Source: Pontederia crassipes (taxonomy: Eukaryota; Streptophyta; Magnoliopsida; Commelinales; Pontederiaceae). Taken from it: DNA of 64,000 bases. The number at the start of each line of letters is the position of its first letter. Position 1 is the first letter of the stretch. Below the pieces are notes generated by a model. The model worked only from the letters and a program-made list of their open reading frames with translations, did not search any database and was not told where the DNA came from. Shown here in pieces: positions 46,341-57,776 of the stretch. Location of the stretch: the NCBI GenBank assembly GCA_030549335.1, contig CM060188.1, forward strand, positions 68,292,696 through 68,356,695, in the 5' to 3' direction. The position numbers and the translations under genes are program-made.

Positions 46341-48534
46341 CACTACAAGAAAATCATCAATTAGCGACGCAACAATATAGACTCTAATGCATCATTAACT
46401 CGACGCTGAAGACAATAGAGACGCATTAGCGTCGAGTTCGCGCCATAGGCTTGACGAAGCCATTTCTCCGACGCTAATAGCGTCGACTTTGCACCCACAG
46501 GTTTGTCGATGCTATTACCGTCGAACGGTGGCACTAATGCAATGGTTAATGATGCAAAAAGTGTCATCGTGAAGCGCCAATATGTGTCGCTATTCTGACC
46601 CTAAAGCGATGTTGAAATTGTCGACGCTCATCCGACACCGCGTTGGTGCTAGGGTGCGATGCTCATCTGATACTAAGATGGCGTTGTAATTCAGTTTTCC
46701 TGCGTCACTACTACGATGCTAACGCGGCACTAAATATTGAGATGCCATTGCGATGCTAAAGAGACGCAAAGAACAATATGTTCAAACTCCGATCGCCACG
46801 ATAAAGTGATGCTAAGAACAAAATTCACGCCATAGTCATCATTCAAATTCACATCGTTTACATTCTCGGCATCCTCCTCGCTCATTTCAAATGATTTTAC
46901 ATTCAATTCACATCTTAATCTTACATTCAATTCACATTCGATTTTTTTACATTTAAAACTATTTTACATCCATTCACATCTTAATCTTAACTTTACTTTC
47001 CTCCTCTCCGGCTTGACGATGGAGTTGGACAACGACGATAGCGTAGAAGAAGAAGGTAGCAAAGATGACTCCTCACTCGGTCGTGTGTCCTCTAGCAATG
47101 AGTTGGACGTGTCAGGTGATGCGAAGAAGCGGCCCGTCGAGCTGCTTTCCTACGCGAAGAAAAGGATCAGAGTCGTAGCGCGATGAGTCATCGGAGTTCC
47201 CTACGTCATCATCATCGTCGCCGCAAGAGTGTGGAGAAGATGGGGCCACCAGCGCATTGTCAGAGGAGATGCACCGGATCTGGCGGCCATTGGAGTGGTG
47301 GTGGTCGTTGGAGGGATGAAGAAGAGGAGGATGCGGAGGTTCCTGGGCAGCATCGGTGCAGCAGCAACAGGAGGAGGAGTAGGAGGCGACGAAGTCCAGG
47401 CAGCAACGGAGGAGGAGGAGGCGATGGCGTCCAGGCAGCAACGGAGGAGAAGGAGGAGGAGGGCACGATGACGGCATCCGGGCAAGCAGCAACGGAGGAG
47501 GAGGGGAGGAGGACGCGGCGTCGTCGTCTAGGCAAGTAGCAACGGAGGAGGAGGGGAGGAGGACGCGGCGTCGTCGTCTAGGCAAGTAGCAACGGAGGAG
47601 GAGAAGGAGACGACAATCCGGGTAGGCTGAGTGGTTAAAAGGGGGAAAAGGCGGCGTCCAGGCATGTGGAACCAGGATTAAACGAAAGGATGGTTTGGAT
47701 TTGTTCTTCGACGAGCACATGGATCACGATTTAGCATTGTAAATTTGGCGACGCTATTGCGCCGCTAATGTGGCACCACGTTAATTCAATTCAGATAGAT
47801 AATTAATTCTAAAATATGTCAAATAGCATCTCAGATTAGCGTCCTAGATATTTTGCCTCGCAACCTTCACGAGCCCTTTGAAGCGCCAATTTTTTGTGGC
47901 AATCTAAGCGAGGACCCGGAAAATTGTCCATTTTTATTATGAAACATTACTCATTTTATTGAATTTCTTCTGACCTCCGATCACCATGGTTCTTGTGCAT
48001 CCAGAGAGCTGGCATCGATTTCTATGAGTATGTAATTTTTGTTTGACCAATTCCCACCTGACTCATGTCGACGACCGTCGGAAGCCTTTCTTTTTCTAGG
48101 TTCTTAACTTTGCCATCCGGCCTCATAAAATTGTAAAAAAATACTAAAAAATCTGTGTTGCCATGATCTACAAGAGGTACAAATTTCATGATGATACAAT
48201 GCAAGTTGCGGATGCCAAAATCTCCTCATAAACTTGCGTCGATTTAGTGCCGCACTATTGTTGATGCTAACTTGTGTTGCGTCTTGTTGACGCTAATACA
48301 ATGCTATAATTTATCATGCAATTTCCATTCTCGACGTGTCATAATAGCATCTACATAGAGTCGTGATTGCGTCAAGTTTAACATCGACTTTTTGTAACGC
48401 GAATGCGACGCTGAGTCGATGCCGCTGGGAGGCAATTAGCGTCTCATCTTGTCGACCTAATGTCGTCGCTATTTAAACTCTAGTAGCGAAGAATTAGTAA
48501 TTTTGCATTGCTCAACGACATATTTCTTGTAGTG
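46341..48534. mobile_element. Non-autonomous CACTA transposon with TCC target duplication
   Basis: Termini CACTACAAGAAA and TTTCTTGTAGTG are the classic CACTA/EnSpm inverted repeats. TCC flanks both ends (46338-46340, 48535-48537), the expected 3-bp duplication. Both subterminal regions contain many copies of near-palindromic CGACGCTAATAGCGTCG-like words in either direction, the usual transposase-binding arrangement. The centre (47110-47720) is a GC-rich GGAGGAGG/CGACG repeat. ORFs of 202, 118, 94, 91 and 80 codons overlap on both strands and encode simple-sequence peptides. No TNPD-type transposase. Confidence 0.92.
47481..47605 (+). repeat. 50-bp tandem repeat, 2.5 copies, inside the CACTA element
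   Basis: Units at 47481-47530 and 47531-47580 are identical except one base, and a third starts at 47581. Fifty is not a multiple of three, which argues against selection on a protein. Confidence 0.85.
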
Positions 48535-49011
48535 TCCTATGTGTTGAAGGCTCCAGATAGCTGAAATCTAGCTAGTCTTGTGCTTTATCTGTGAATGAGA
48601 ATGGAAAGAGCATCATCTTTATAACATCTTCAACTCCATTCATTTCGATGGTGACACATATTTGGAGGAAGCGGTGGGTCTTCACTGCATTCCCTCTAAA
48701 TTGATTCAATTGTACCGTCAGGATGAGCCTTGACTTCGATTCAAAATTATTGGCAGCAATCCTTGAGCCCACTATGCTCGAGGTGGTGCCTTTGTAGGAC
48801 CTTCTATAGGGGTTCAACTTCCTCCACTTGCTGCTGATGATTCTCTTCTTCCATGTTTGACCCTTTGTTTTGATTCGTGGCCATGACTTATTTTCTATGT
48901 GCTTTTCTATTATACTGCTCAAGTGCCCTGTCTCTGCGGTGCATACACAAAGAGAAAAAGAAATTGTGTCTAGAGTAACAAATAAAATCAAAATTCTAAT
49001 ATTGATACACT

Positions 49012-49029
49012 TCCCTGACAATGGCACTA
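49012..49029 (-). other. Degenerate tRNA-Asp primer-binding site of the third Gypsy element
   Basis: - strand TAGTGCCATTGTCAGGGA versus the tRNA-Asp complement TGGCGCCGTTGCCGGGGA, several transitions apart, six bases from the LTR end at 49036. Confidence 0.6.
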
Positions 49030-49035
49030 AAAATT

Positions 49036-51221
49036 TGACAAATCTCATGCAAATATACAGAGTAAATGTCATAGTATCAAAATATTGTTCCACAAGGAAG
49101 ATATCAAGTACTAGAATTGTATAATTTCAAATGTTATCTAAAATGGTTATATGTAAGGGATGAATAGTAAATACAAGTAAATAAAAATCAAGGAATGAAA
49201 TGAGTGCACAACATTTTGAAAAGAGAAGGAAGAAAATTATTTAGGGATTGAAATCAGAATAAAAGTTCTAAGGATTTGAATCCACCTAGGGTATTGATTA
49301 TAGGGATTTTAAAAGTAATGTAATAGAGAGTGCTCTGCTCGATCTTTAAAAATCATGCATCTCCTTTTTAGGAAAATAAATTATAGGTAAAAGAATAAAT
49401 GTCTACTTTCGCGGCCATTTAAATTATTTTGGTTGCATAAATCAAAATTTCAAGAGTAAAATAATTATCCTCATTTCTAAGAAACAACACATTTCTCGTC
49501 ATTCATTTTATCTAATCTTAATGAAATATTTTCATAATAAAATAGATCTTAAGGTGTTTAATTAGGTGGTCAATCTGATATAAGAATTTCGTCAAGCACA
49601 TGAAATGTAACATTACCGACATGATATTGTTTGTTCTGGACCTTGGCCTGCATGGTTTTGCCAAAACGTGTCACACCTAGGCAAGACCATGTTCGAACAT
49701 ATACTTAGCATCTTTTTCGTGATTTCTCCATGTAAGAATAATACAAGACATGCCTCATGCACCAACGCGTCACCTGGTATCAGAGTAGCGCATTAGTTCA
49801 CCTCTTTACTCAACATGATATTATTCGCTATACCCCCACTCTATGCATGAGGCATGCTTTGAATTAGTTCCACATGCACAAGTCACGAAAGAGATGCTGG
49901 ATATATATGGGAACATGACCTTAGCTTGGTAGGATACGTTTTGATAAAACCTTATAGGCCAAGATCCAAAGGGGACAATACCCTACGCAAGTGTAAGGAT
50001 GTTACATAAAGACAAACAACACATCAAATCAAATAAGAATATCCCCAACTCTAAGTTTCAACTATACACTAAAAGAAACAATTTAGCCATGCATAAAGAC
50101 CAAAATCATCATAGAAATAAGTTTGCGAATTGAAAGGAGATAAGAATAACTTCTAGAACAGTACACAAGTCTGACTCCAAAACAAGGTCTAGAACCCATT
50201 TTCGGTCCTCCACAATCCCTATTTAAATAATCTGTAATTAGGGTTTAAATAATATTTCAAAATAAACCCCAAATCATCCCAGTATGGTGGAAACATATGA
50301 AATACGGTCTATGATGAGTCACTATGGTCAATTGGATTAGGCCATATTATCTTAGAAATGCGCTACAGTCTAGTGATATCCAATACAACCAGAAAGGAGT
50401 AAATACAACCTACCAATATTGAGTCGTGCGAACTGAATATGACCTGGAGGGATCCAAAGAAGGTTTTAATATTGGCTGCCTATATTGAATCTTTATAGAT
50501 GTATTCTTGTCAATTTTTCTCATACTTTCACCAATCCTGAAACACATCAAACAATAGTGTAGATTTCAAATGACACTTCAAATTACTGAAATTGTTATGA
50601 ATGCTTTAACTCGTATGGTAAGGAAAAATTTACTGAACAATAATAAATTGTAAAATTAATCACCCCATACCCGATTTGTAATTTAATTCCACAATATAAT
50701 ATGTTCAACAAAAGGCATTAAACATGTCATTCATAATCAACAGAAATCGAATAATCTATATTAACTAAAAACTAATCAATCAAATTATGTCATTTTCTCA
50801 AAATAATAAAAGTCCCTATTACAAAATAGATCGGGCATAAAGAAATATGAGTAAAGAGAATCTAAACAATAATCCTGAATTTAGCCTACAATGATATCTA
50901 GATTGCTACAAAGCACAAATATCGAATTATCTTGCAGTTCCTTGTGAACCACCTTCGAAAATTCTGAAATTTGTCCTCAACAAAATAGCATAGCTCCTGG
51001 TTTCAAGCACTCCATTTTAACTCCGATTTGAATGTAGTTTTCTCTTGTGATTTTGTGACTCTTTTCTTTTGCTTTTTCTACAATAAAATATAAAACATAA
51101 GTAGATTTTTATTTTATAAAATTGAATAAAATAAGCTCATAAAATAATGCATGCTATATGAAAATGAATCAAAACAAGATTAATGTAAGGCTAATTATAT
51201 ATTGAATTTTTCATGCATTAA
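49036..51221 (-). repeat. 5' LTR of the third Gypsy element
   Basis: It begins TGACAAATC next to the primer site. The first 520 bases are colinear with 43700-44220. A TRIM-like structure (49606-50006) interrupts it. The outer part (50955-51221) resembles the reverse complement of the start of the solo LTR at 37062. Without the insertion it is about 1.78 kb, close to the 1.73 kb of the solo LTR. Confidence 0.6.
49606..50006. mobile_element. TRIM-like element in head-to-head inverted LTR arrangement
   Basis: A short LTR-like segment on the + strand starts TGTAACATTACC (49606) and ends GCGTCA (49772). Two bases later comes TGGTATCAGAGT (49775-49786), the classic initiator-Met-tRNA primer site. 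After about 60 bases the same LTR sequence appears inverted, ending GGATGTTACA at 50006. The arms, about 150 bp, share CATGCCTCATGC, AGCATCT-TTTCGTGA and GACCATGTTC-type words with moderate divergence. Normal TRIMs have direct LTRs, so this is a rearranged or foldback form. The flanks TGAAA and TAAAG do not match as a TSD. Confidence 0.6.
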
Positions 51222-51983
51222 ACACTAAATGAAAAACAAATGAGCATAAACATGAATCGTCATCCAAGTATTCATCAGTCTACTTCACAACATTCAACAT
51301 TCTAAAATGCCCAATAATAAGGTGATACATGATAAAATAATAATACTTTAAATTTTGCTAATTAAAAGGATGTCCTTGAATAATACTAATGCTCGAAAAA
51401 TATGCAAATACTAAGGGATAAGAAAATACAATGTAATTTTTAATTATACTTAATTTTTTTTGGTATAAGATGAAAAACAAATATGTTAATAGTAGATAAA
51501 ACACAATGAGAATGTAAGCATACAATGCAAGATCGGTATGATGCATGAAACTACAAGCTCCCCCAAGTTTGAACTGAAAATAGTATCCCCAGTCAAAAAA
51601 TTTGGGCGTTTCTTCTCTCATTGATTCCAAGGAGGCATCTCTCTCTCTCTGTCTTTCTTCTTCTTCCCTTTTCTCTCTCTTTTTTCCCAATTATCTTTGG
51701 ACTGCATCAAAGCATAAATGTATCCTCAACAATATAGAATAGCTCCATGGTCTCAAGCACTTCATTTCTGCCCCCATTTTAACTCCTATGCGAGTGTCAT
51801 TTTCTCTAGCGATTTTGTTTCTCTTTTGTCTTTCCTTTTCTACAATAAAACATGAAATTTGGTAGTTTTTAATTTTAATAAAATTAAATCAAATAAGCTT
51901 ATAAAATGATACATGCTATATGAAAATGAATCCAAATAGGATTAAATGTAAGCCTAATTATATGTTGGATTTTGCATACATCA
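50955..51983 (-). repeat. Direct repeat of a Gypsy U3 end (about 270 bp, about 760 bp apart)
   Basis: The block 50955-51221 (with CAAGCACTCCATTTTAACTCC and ATGCTATATGAAAATGAATC) recurs at about 51715-51983. Both match the reverse complement of the start of the solo LTR. The second ends cleanly as CATACATCA (TGATGTATG on the - strand). Between them lies a polypurine-like GCTCCCCCAAG (51551-51561, purine on the - strand) and a CT tract near 51640-51680. The exact history is unclear. Confidence 0.55.
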
Positions 51984-53103
51984 TCCATCCTCTTGGTAGA
52001 TTAGAATGGTAGCACCCTCTCGGGCAAGGATGAATGAAATTAACAAAACAAGAAAAGCAATATCATCAAAGAACAAAAGTCCTCGAAGACTAATAAAATA
52101 ATAACATATGAGGATAATTGGATAAGAAATAATTGCATACCATTAAAGCATAAAAATGATGTGCTTAGAAATAACATTCCATCCACATTCCTTGTAACCA
52201 CCCGACACTCGAGCTAGTGGAAGCAATTTTTTTCTTTGCTCGAGCGTCTGATCGCTGCTTCTATCATCTTGTCATAATTAAAACTTATATAAAATAAATC
52301 TTTGCTTTATATTCTTCACATATAGAAACATTAATATTCATATATTATTACAACGTAATGTACTCAAAGAAAAATCACCAACACTCAGTTCCATGTATCA
52401 TCACTTTTCATGAACATAGAACACCCATGCCTTTGACCTGCAGGATCCAAGTACAAAAATATATATACTTATAAATGTACAATATATATGCATAATCTCG
52501 ATGAGCAAACACTTGGCCAAAATAATATTTCTTAAAATGCACTAACTTATAACTTAGTCAAAACATGAAGCATTCATTTGATTGAGCATAATAATATCAT
52601 GTCAATAGTTCTAAAGATCAATACATATTTATCATTGCTCTAAAAACATTTATTATCATATAATATCTTATACATATGTTCACGCATTTAAATATTTTCA
52701 TATAAGCACAAGCTACCATTACACGTCATAACAAAATTCTATCATATCATATCAAAATTTTTGTTCGTGCATCTAATCATTGTCATTTAAACCTTGTTGC
52801 ACATCATTCATATCAATGCATTTCATATAATTTAAAATATCACAATCAATAATGCATCAAATATCATGCTCTTTAAAGTGGATGTATGCAAGAATGATGC
52901 ATGGACATGTCATATCGCCAACTAGCCAGAAGCATCTCTTTTGGGATAATTGTCGACTTTGCCGGGGAGGCTATCGGATGCTAAAGGTGTCCCCTATGAA
53001 TTCAAAAGTGGCTCACACTGATTTCACAATTTGGTTCATATGACACTTATTTTCAAATATTCTAAAATCCCTTTTGGGATTCTATCGGCCCTATAAGGTC
53101 ATT

Positions 53104-53265
53104 CAACCATATATAGGGGTAAATTGTCAGCGTTACAAGGTTTTTCAACTAAGCAAGACTATACACCTTGCAAGTTATTCAACCATATAGGGGTAAACTG
53201 TCAGCCTTTCAAGGTTTTTCAACTAAGCAAGGGTATACACCTTGCAAGTTTTTCAACTATTCAAG
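53104..53265 (+). repeat. About 80-bp tandem repeat, two copies
   Basis: Units contain TTCAACCATATA(TA)GGGGTAAA, TGTCAGC and CAAGGTTTTTCAACTAAGC, then ACACCTTGCAAG. A third partial unit follows to about 53290. Confidence 0.75.
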
Positions 53266-53336
53266 GGTAAATGTCGCCCGACAAGGGTAATGCAAATGCA
53301 TGATAATGAGATGTAATGCCTATGCATGATCCAAGC

Positions 53337-53445
53337 ATGTCATGTCATGTCATATCATATTATATCATATTGTATCATATTATATCATGTCATCTTATAA
53401 GCCGTTGTCTATCATATCTTGTCATATCATATGGTGTCATGTATT
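53337..53445 (+). repeat. Degenerate CATGT/CATAT pentamer microsatellite
   Basis: Runs of CATGT, CATAT and TATCATAT words with no frame, directly left of the Copia insertion. Confidence 0.7.
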
Positions 53446-53456
53446 ATTGTCTTAAT

Positions 53457-54585
53457 TGTAGGATCCCAAAGGGCACCAAGAGGGGGGGGGTGAATTGATG
53501 TTTAACCAAAAATATCGATTTCATGAAATTCACAGCGAAAGCACAGAATCGATTCTTAAAACTTTTGCAATTCAGATTATAAACACAAAATAAACGGGGG
53601 GAGAGAGAGAAAATCAAACACGAAGACACAGTGGTTGTTGATGAGGTAGGACCTCGAGACCGCCGGAGATTCCACTAATCCCTTCTTTTGTTCCAAATGG
53701 GGCAAGGAAGAAAGCCATTTACACCACCGCATTTTTTCCGCTTCGAGAGGCAAGGCAACCTCTCCTCTTAGGAAGCTAATCCATTTCTCTCGCTCAAGAG
53801 ATAAGATTTAGAACCTCTTTTACACAGGAGTTCTCTTTATTTTTTCTGAACAAAAGTGTTTCTCTCTTTTACAATTCTATGCTCACAAGAAGAGAAGAGA
53901 GAAAGAATGAGAAAGCTATAAAATGAAAACATCAAGAAATGATCTCTCTTTGACAACTTAAAGTTTTTCTTCAATGAGAGAATGAATGCCTTTGCCTCTA
54001 GCTTTGACACTCCTTTTATAACCTTCAATGTGTGAAAAATTCGTGCAGAAATTATTCCACAAATTTCTCCTTCAAATTTTTACCGTTACTGTTCATTTGG
54101 CTCGAAGGCCGGTCGACCGCACTTCTGGACCGGTCGATCGGTCTAGATGACCGTTGTGCCATTTTTACAGTTACTGCACTTGGTTGGTCGACCGGACTGT
54201 CGACTAGTATGTCGACCGATATTGTCTCGACGTCATCCGGAGCAGGCTCAGTAGTTGTCAGTCGACTGACATCTTCTATTCAGTCGACTAGCCTTGTCTG
54301 CTTCGACCGACGGATTGACCGACCTGCATTATTTTGATTATAACTTTATGCACAGTTATCCAAATTAGATGATCTTGGAGTCTATGAGAAGCTAACAAAA
54401 TTATCTACAACTCTAATGTTCACATTCATCCAAAACTAATGAAATCAGTGACAATTATTTAATCAAAGCGTAGTGCATAAAGTTATCCATTTTTCTTTAA
54501 ACTTTTTCAGCATTTCAACTTTTATCATTCGAGGTTTGTTTCATCAAAATATAATTTTATATGTCATTAAAAATTTGACCCAACA
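53457..54585 (-). repeat. 3' LTR of the gag-only Copia element
   Basis: 1129 bp. Relative to its partner it lacks about 38 bases near 53648. It contains a cluster of GGTCGACC-like palindromes (54108-54325). Confidence 0.9.
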
Positions 54586-55152
54586 ATCTCCCCCTTTTTT
54601 ATGAAGACAAACCGAGAAATATGAAAAAGATATAAGTTGGCGAAAAAGTTAAAATGTAATTAAAACAATTTTACTCCCCCTAATACATAACTTTCCTTAC
54701 AATGGAAGATGCTATATAAAGTAATTCCCCCTTAATCAATTTAAAAAAAATTATTCTTCCCCCTTTTGTCATATATTAAATATGTAGAGTATTGCAAGTT
54801 TTGAAAGATAACTCCCCCTAAATTTATAACCATTTTATAATGAAAACCAATTTATGAAAGCCAAAACAAAAATATATTAAACATATGGCATAAAAACTTT
54901 GATAAAACAATGTGATATTCATGATATGTGAAAATTATGTTTAATCATGCTCCCCCTATCACTGTGACCAATCTTTTATATATTACTCTTTTCTATTAAA
55001 GAAATAGTAATTTTGAAATTTTTTGGGTGAAATAAAAAAGTAAGTGATACTTTTACCATAACCTTTGTGCCTTCACCACTTGTCATTTGCTTTGCATGTG
55101 AGGCACACCTGAAAAGTAATTATGTAATCTTTGGTACCCAAATTTCTTTGGG

Positions 55153-56486
55153 TCATAATTTGTTAGACAATGTTCCTTTCGGAACCCAAATCATGAAATG
55201 TTGTGTGGATTTTCTCATTTTGCATTGATATGCATAATGCCCATAAAATCCACATGTAAAGCATTTAAAATGTTATTTTCTATCATAGGAATGATTCCTA
55301 AGATTATTTTTCTTTGCATAAGAAATAATTTTATTTTGTATATCTTTCAAAGAGGCATTTTCTTTCTTTACTTTTTCCAAAGAACATGCTAGTTTTACAA
55401 CTTCACATGCATGCGTGATTTCCAAAGTATCAATTTCATTTTTTAGTTTTTCATTTTCCAAAAAATATGCATTATTTTCCTCTTTTAATTTTTCAATTTC
55501 ATGTATTAATGTTTCATTTTCCACTTTAATTGAAAAATATCTTTTTATAAGAGAGTATAGTTTTTTATTCACATATAAAGAAAGAATTTCTTCGAAAGAA
55601 TTTGATGAGTCATAATTTGAGTTTGAAATTCATATTTTTTCTTTTTACCTTTCCAAGATTTTTCTTCTTTGTGATGTTTGTATGATTTTTTTTGTTGGCT
55701 TCTCATTATTGTCTTTCTTTTTAACTAATCTGAGATACTTATCTAATTTTCTTGTGCAGAGTGCGAGTTTCTTTTCATCCACTTCCTCTTCACTTGAATC
55801 TTCTTGTATTGTATTTGCCTTCAATGCCAATGTTTTCTTCTTGGGGGCTTTTTCTTCTTAATCTTCTTGGATTGAGATCTCATAGGTTAAAAATGAGCCA
55901 ATAAGATCATCAAAATTCAATTTGTTCATATCTTTTTCTTCAATCACGGTCCTCTTCGTATGCCATTTGGAGGAGAGAGACCTGAGAATCTTTTTCACTT
56001 TTTGGGGGTTAGATCTTGACTCACCCAAGGAGACTAAGCCATTCAAAATATCATTATACCGAGCAACCCTATCATTTGTGGATTCATTATCATACATTTT
56101 GAAAGAATCATATTGATGGTTTAAAATATTCAATCTAGATTCTTTAACTTGTCGTTTCCTTCATAAGTAGTGATGAGTTTTTCCTAAACCTCGGTTGCAG
56201 TTTCACAACTTAAAATTTGATTAAACTCCGTTGAATCCAAAGCACAATAAACAATATTTTTGACTTTCCAATCAAGTTTTGAAAAAATCTTTTCTCTTTC
56301 TTTAGAATCCGTAGGTAATTTTTCATGAAGATAATAACATTTTTCAACTATGTCCCACATGTCGATATCAATAGAACAAATATATGCTTGGATTCTAATT
56401 TTTCAATATGCAAAATTTGACGCATTTAAAAGGGGAGAATGACTAATTGACTGTTCTACTACAAAATTAAAACCACTTGATGCCAT
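55153..56486 (-). pseudogene. Copia gag remnant (SIRE-like) with CCHC knuckle
   Basis: It starts at 56486 (MASSGFNFVVEQ), then has two in-frame stops at positions where the family has Trp (near 56.40 and 56.19 kb). It continues with KCYYLHEKLPT, DWKVKNIVYCAL and the conserved gag core MYDNES..VARYNDILNGLVSLG..KVKKILRSL (55858-56133). A Glu/Lys-rich coiled coil follows (55273-55572). The knuckle C-x2-C-x4-H-x4-C is at 55222-55263, then IWVPKGT before a stop at 55153. A further IWVP motif lies just downstream. Frames change several times. Not functional. Confidence 0.75.
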
Positions 56487-56617
56487 AGCTCTTAAAGATT
56501 GTTAAATCTTAAAAGAAACGATTGAATCTTAAAAATGATTAGATCTAAAACTATTAGATCTAAAAACAAGATGATTCAAAGGAAATCAAAACAAGAGCAA
56601 CCCACTCTGATACCAAT

Positions 56618-57776
56618 TGTAGGATCCCAAAGGGCACCAAGAGGGGAGGGGGGTGAATTGATGTTTAACCGAAAATATCAATTTTTGAAATTCATAGCGA
56701 AAGCACAAAACCTATTCTTAAACCTTTGCAATTCAGATTATAAACACAAGATGAACGGGGAGAGAGAGAAAATCAAACACAAAGACACAGTGGTTGTTGA
56801 CGAGGTTCGGCCACACCTTGGCCTACGTCCCTGCTCCGACTTGTCGACCTCGAGACCGTCGGAGTTTTCACTAATCCCTTCCTTTGTTCTAAATGGGGCA
56901 AGGAAGAAAGCCCTTTACACCACCGCCTTTTCTCCGCTTTGAGAGGCAAGGCAACCTCTCCTCCTAGGAAGCTAATCTATTTCTCTCGCTCAAGAGGTAA
57001 GATTTAGAACCTCTTTTACACAGGAGCTCTCTCTATTTTTTCTGAAAAAAAGTGTTTCTCTTTTTTACAATTCTATGATCATAAGAAGAGAAGAGAGAAA
57101 GAATGAGAAAGCTATAAAATGAAAACTTCAAGAAATGATCTCTCTTCGACAACTTGAAGTTTTTCTTCAATGAATGAATGGATGCATTTGCCTCTGGCTT
57201 TGGCACTCCTTTTATAGCATTCAATGTGTGGAAAATTCGTCCATAAATTGTTCCACAAATTCTTCCTTCAAATTTGACCGTTACTGTTCATTTGACTTGA
57301 AGGCCGATCGATCGCACTTCTGGACCGGTTGTTCGGTCTAGATGACTGTTGCGCCATTTTTATAGTTTCTACACTTGGTCGGTCGACTGGACTGTTGACC
57401 GGTATTGTCTCAACATCGTTCGGAGCAGGCTTAGTAGTTGTCGGTCGACCGGCATCTTCTATTCGGTCGACCGGTATCATCTCGACCGGCCTTGTTTGCT
57501 TCGACCGACGGGTTGACCAACCTGCACTATTTTGATCATAATTTTTTGCACAGTTATCCAAATTAGATGATCTTAGAGTCTATGGAAAGTTAACAGAATT
57601 CTCTACACTTTCACATTCATGCAAAACTAATGTGGTCAGTGACAATTATTTAATCAAAGCGTAGTGCATAAAGTTATCCATTCTTCTTTAAACTTTTTCA
57701 GCATTTCAACTTTAATCATTCAAGGTTTGTTTCATCAAAATATAATTTTATATGTCATTAAAACTTTGACCCAACA
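56618..57776 (-). repeat. 5' LTR of the gag-only Copia element
   Basis: 1159 bp, two bases from the primer site. It also carries the GGTCGACC-like cluster (57303-57522). Confidence 0.9.

Larger units (their letters stand above)
45236..48884 (-). pseudogene. Gypsy gag remnant interrupted by a CACTA transposon
   Basis: Gag begins near 48884 (MATNQNKG) and has an early stop. A continued reading shows the Athila-type segment ANNFESKSRLI, LNQFRG, MNGVEDVIKMMLFPFSF at about 48572-48760. After the CACTA insertion (46341-48534) gag resumes leftward with a KLRNEMFQ-type and a RKRFKKL-type segment (about 46190-46340), then Pro/Gln-rich C-terminal gag to about 45.2 kb. Many stops and shifts are present; not functional. 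Confidence 0.6.
43700..51221 (-). mobile_element. Third Gypsy (Athila/Tat-type) element, pol deleted, with nested CACTA and TRIM-like insertions
   Basis: A - strand element. The 5' LTR is on the right (from 49036) with a degenerate tRNA-Asp primer site (49012-49029). It is followed leftward by gag (split by a CACTA element), an aspartic protease, the CCTAGGAGGCGACCCAA-type motif (44365-44380), and a truncated LTR copy at about 43700-44220 that is colinear with 49036-49560. Reverse transcriptase, RNase H and integrase are missing between the protease and the motif. The 5' LTR outer end (about 51221) matches the start of the solo LTR, so both belong to one LTR family. Confidence 0.7.
53457..57776 (-). 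mobile_element. Non-autonomous Ty1-copia element, gag only, with perfect TSD
   Basis: LTRs at 53457-54585 (1129 bp) and 56618-57776 (1159 bp) have TGTTGG..CTACA ends (- strand sense). TTAAT flanks the element on both sides (53452-53456, 57777-57781). The initiator-Met primer site TGGTATCAGAGT (- strand) is at 56604-56615, and the purine tract AAAAAAGGGGGAGAT is at 54586-54600. Only 2.0 kb of interior remains, encoding a damaged gag with zinc knuckle. Protease, integrase and reverse transcriptase are absent. Gag features (long central coiled coil, IWVPK motif after the knuckle) suggest the SIRE/Maximus lineage (inference). Confidence 0.92.

Noticed and set aside
47112..47720. 202-codon and other ORFs in the 47 kb GC-rich block
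   Set aside because: Simple-sequence peptides (poly-Ser/Leu/Pro or Arg) on both strands within a CACTA core that has a 50-bp tandem repeat not divisible by three.
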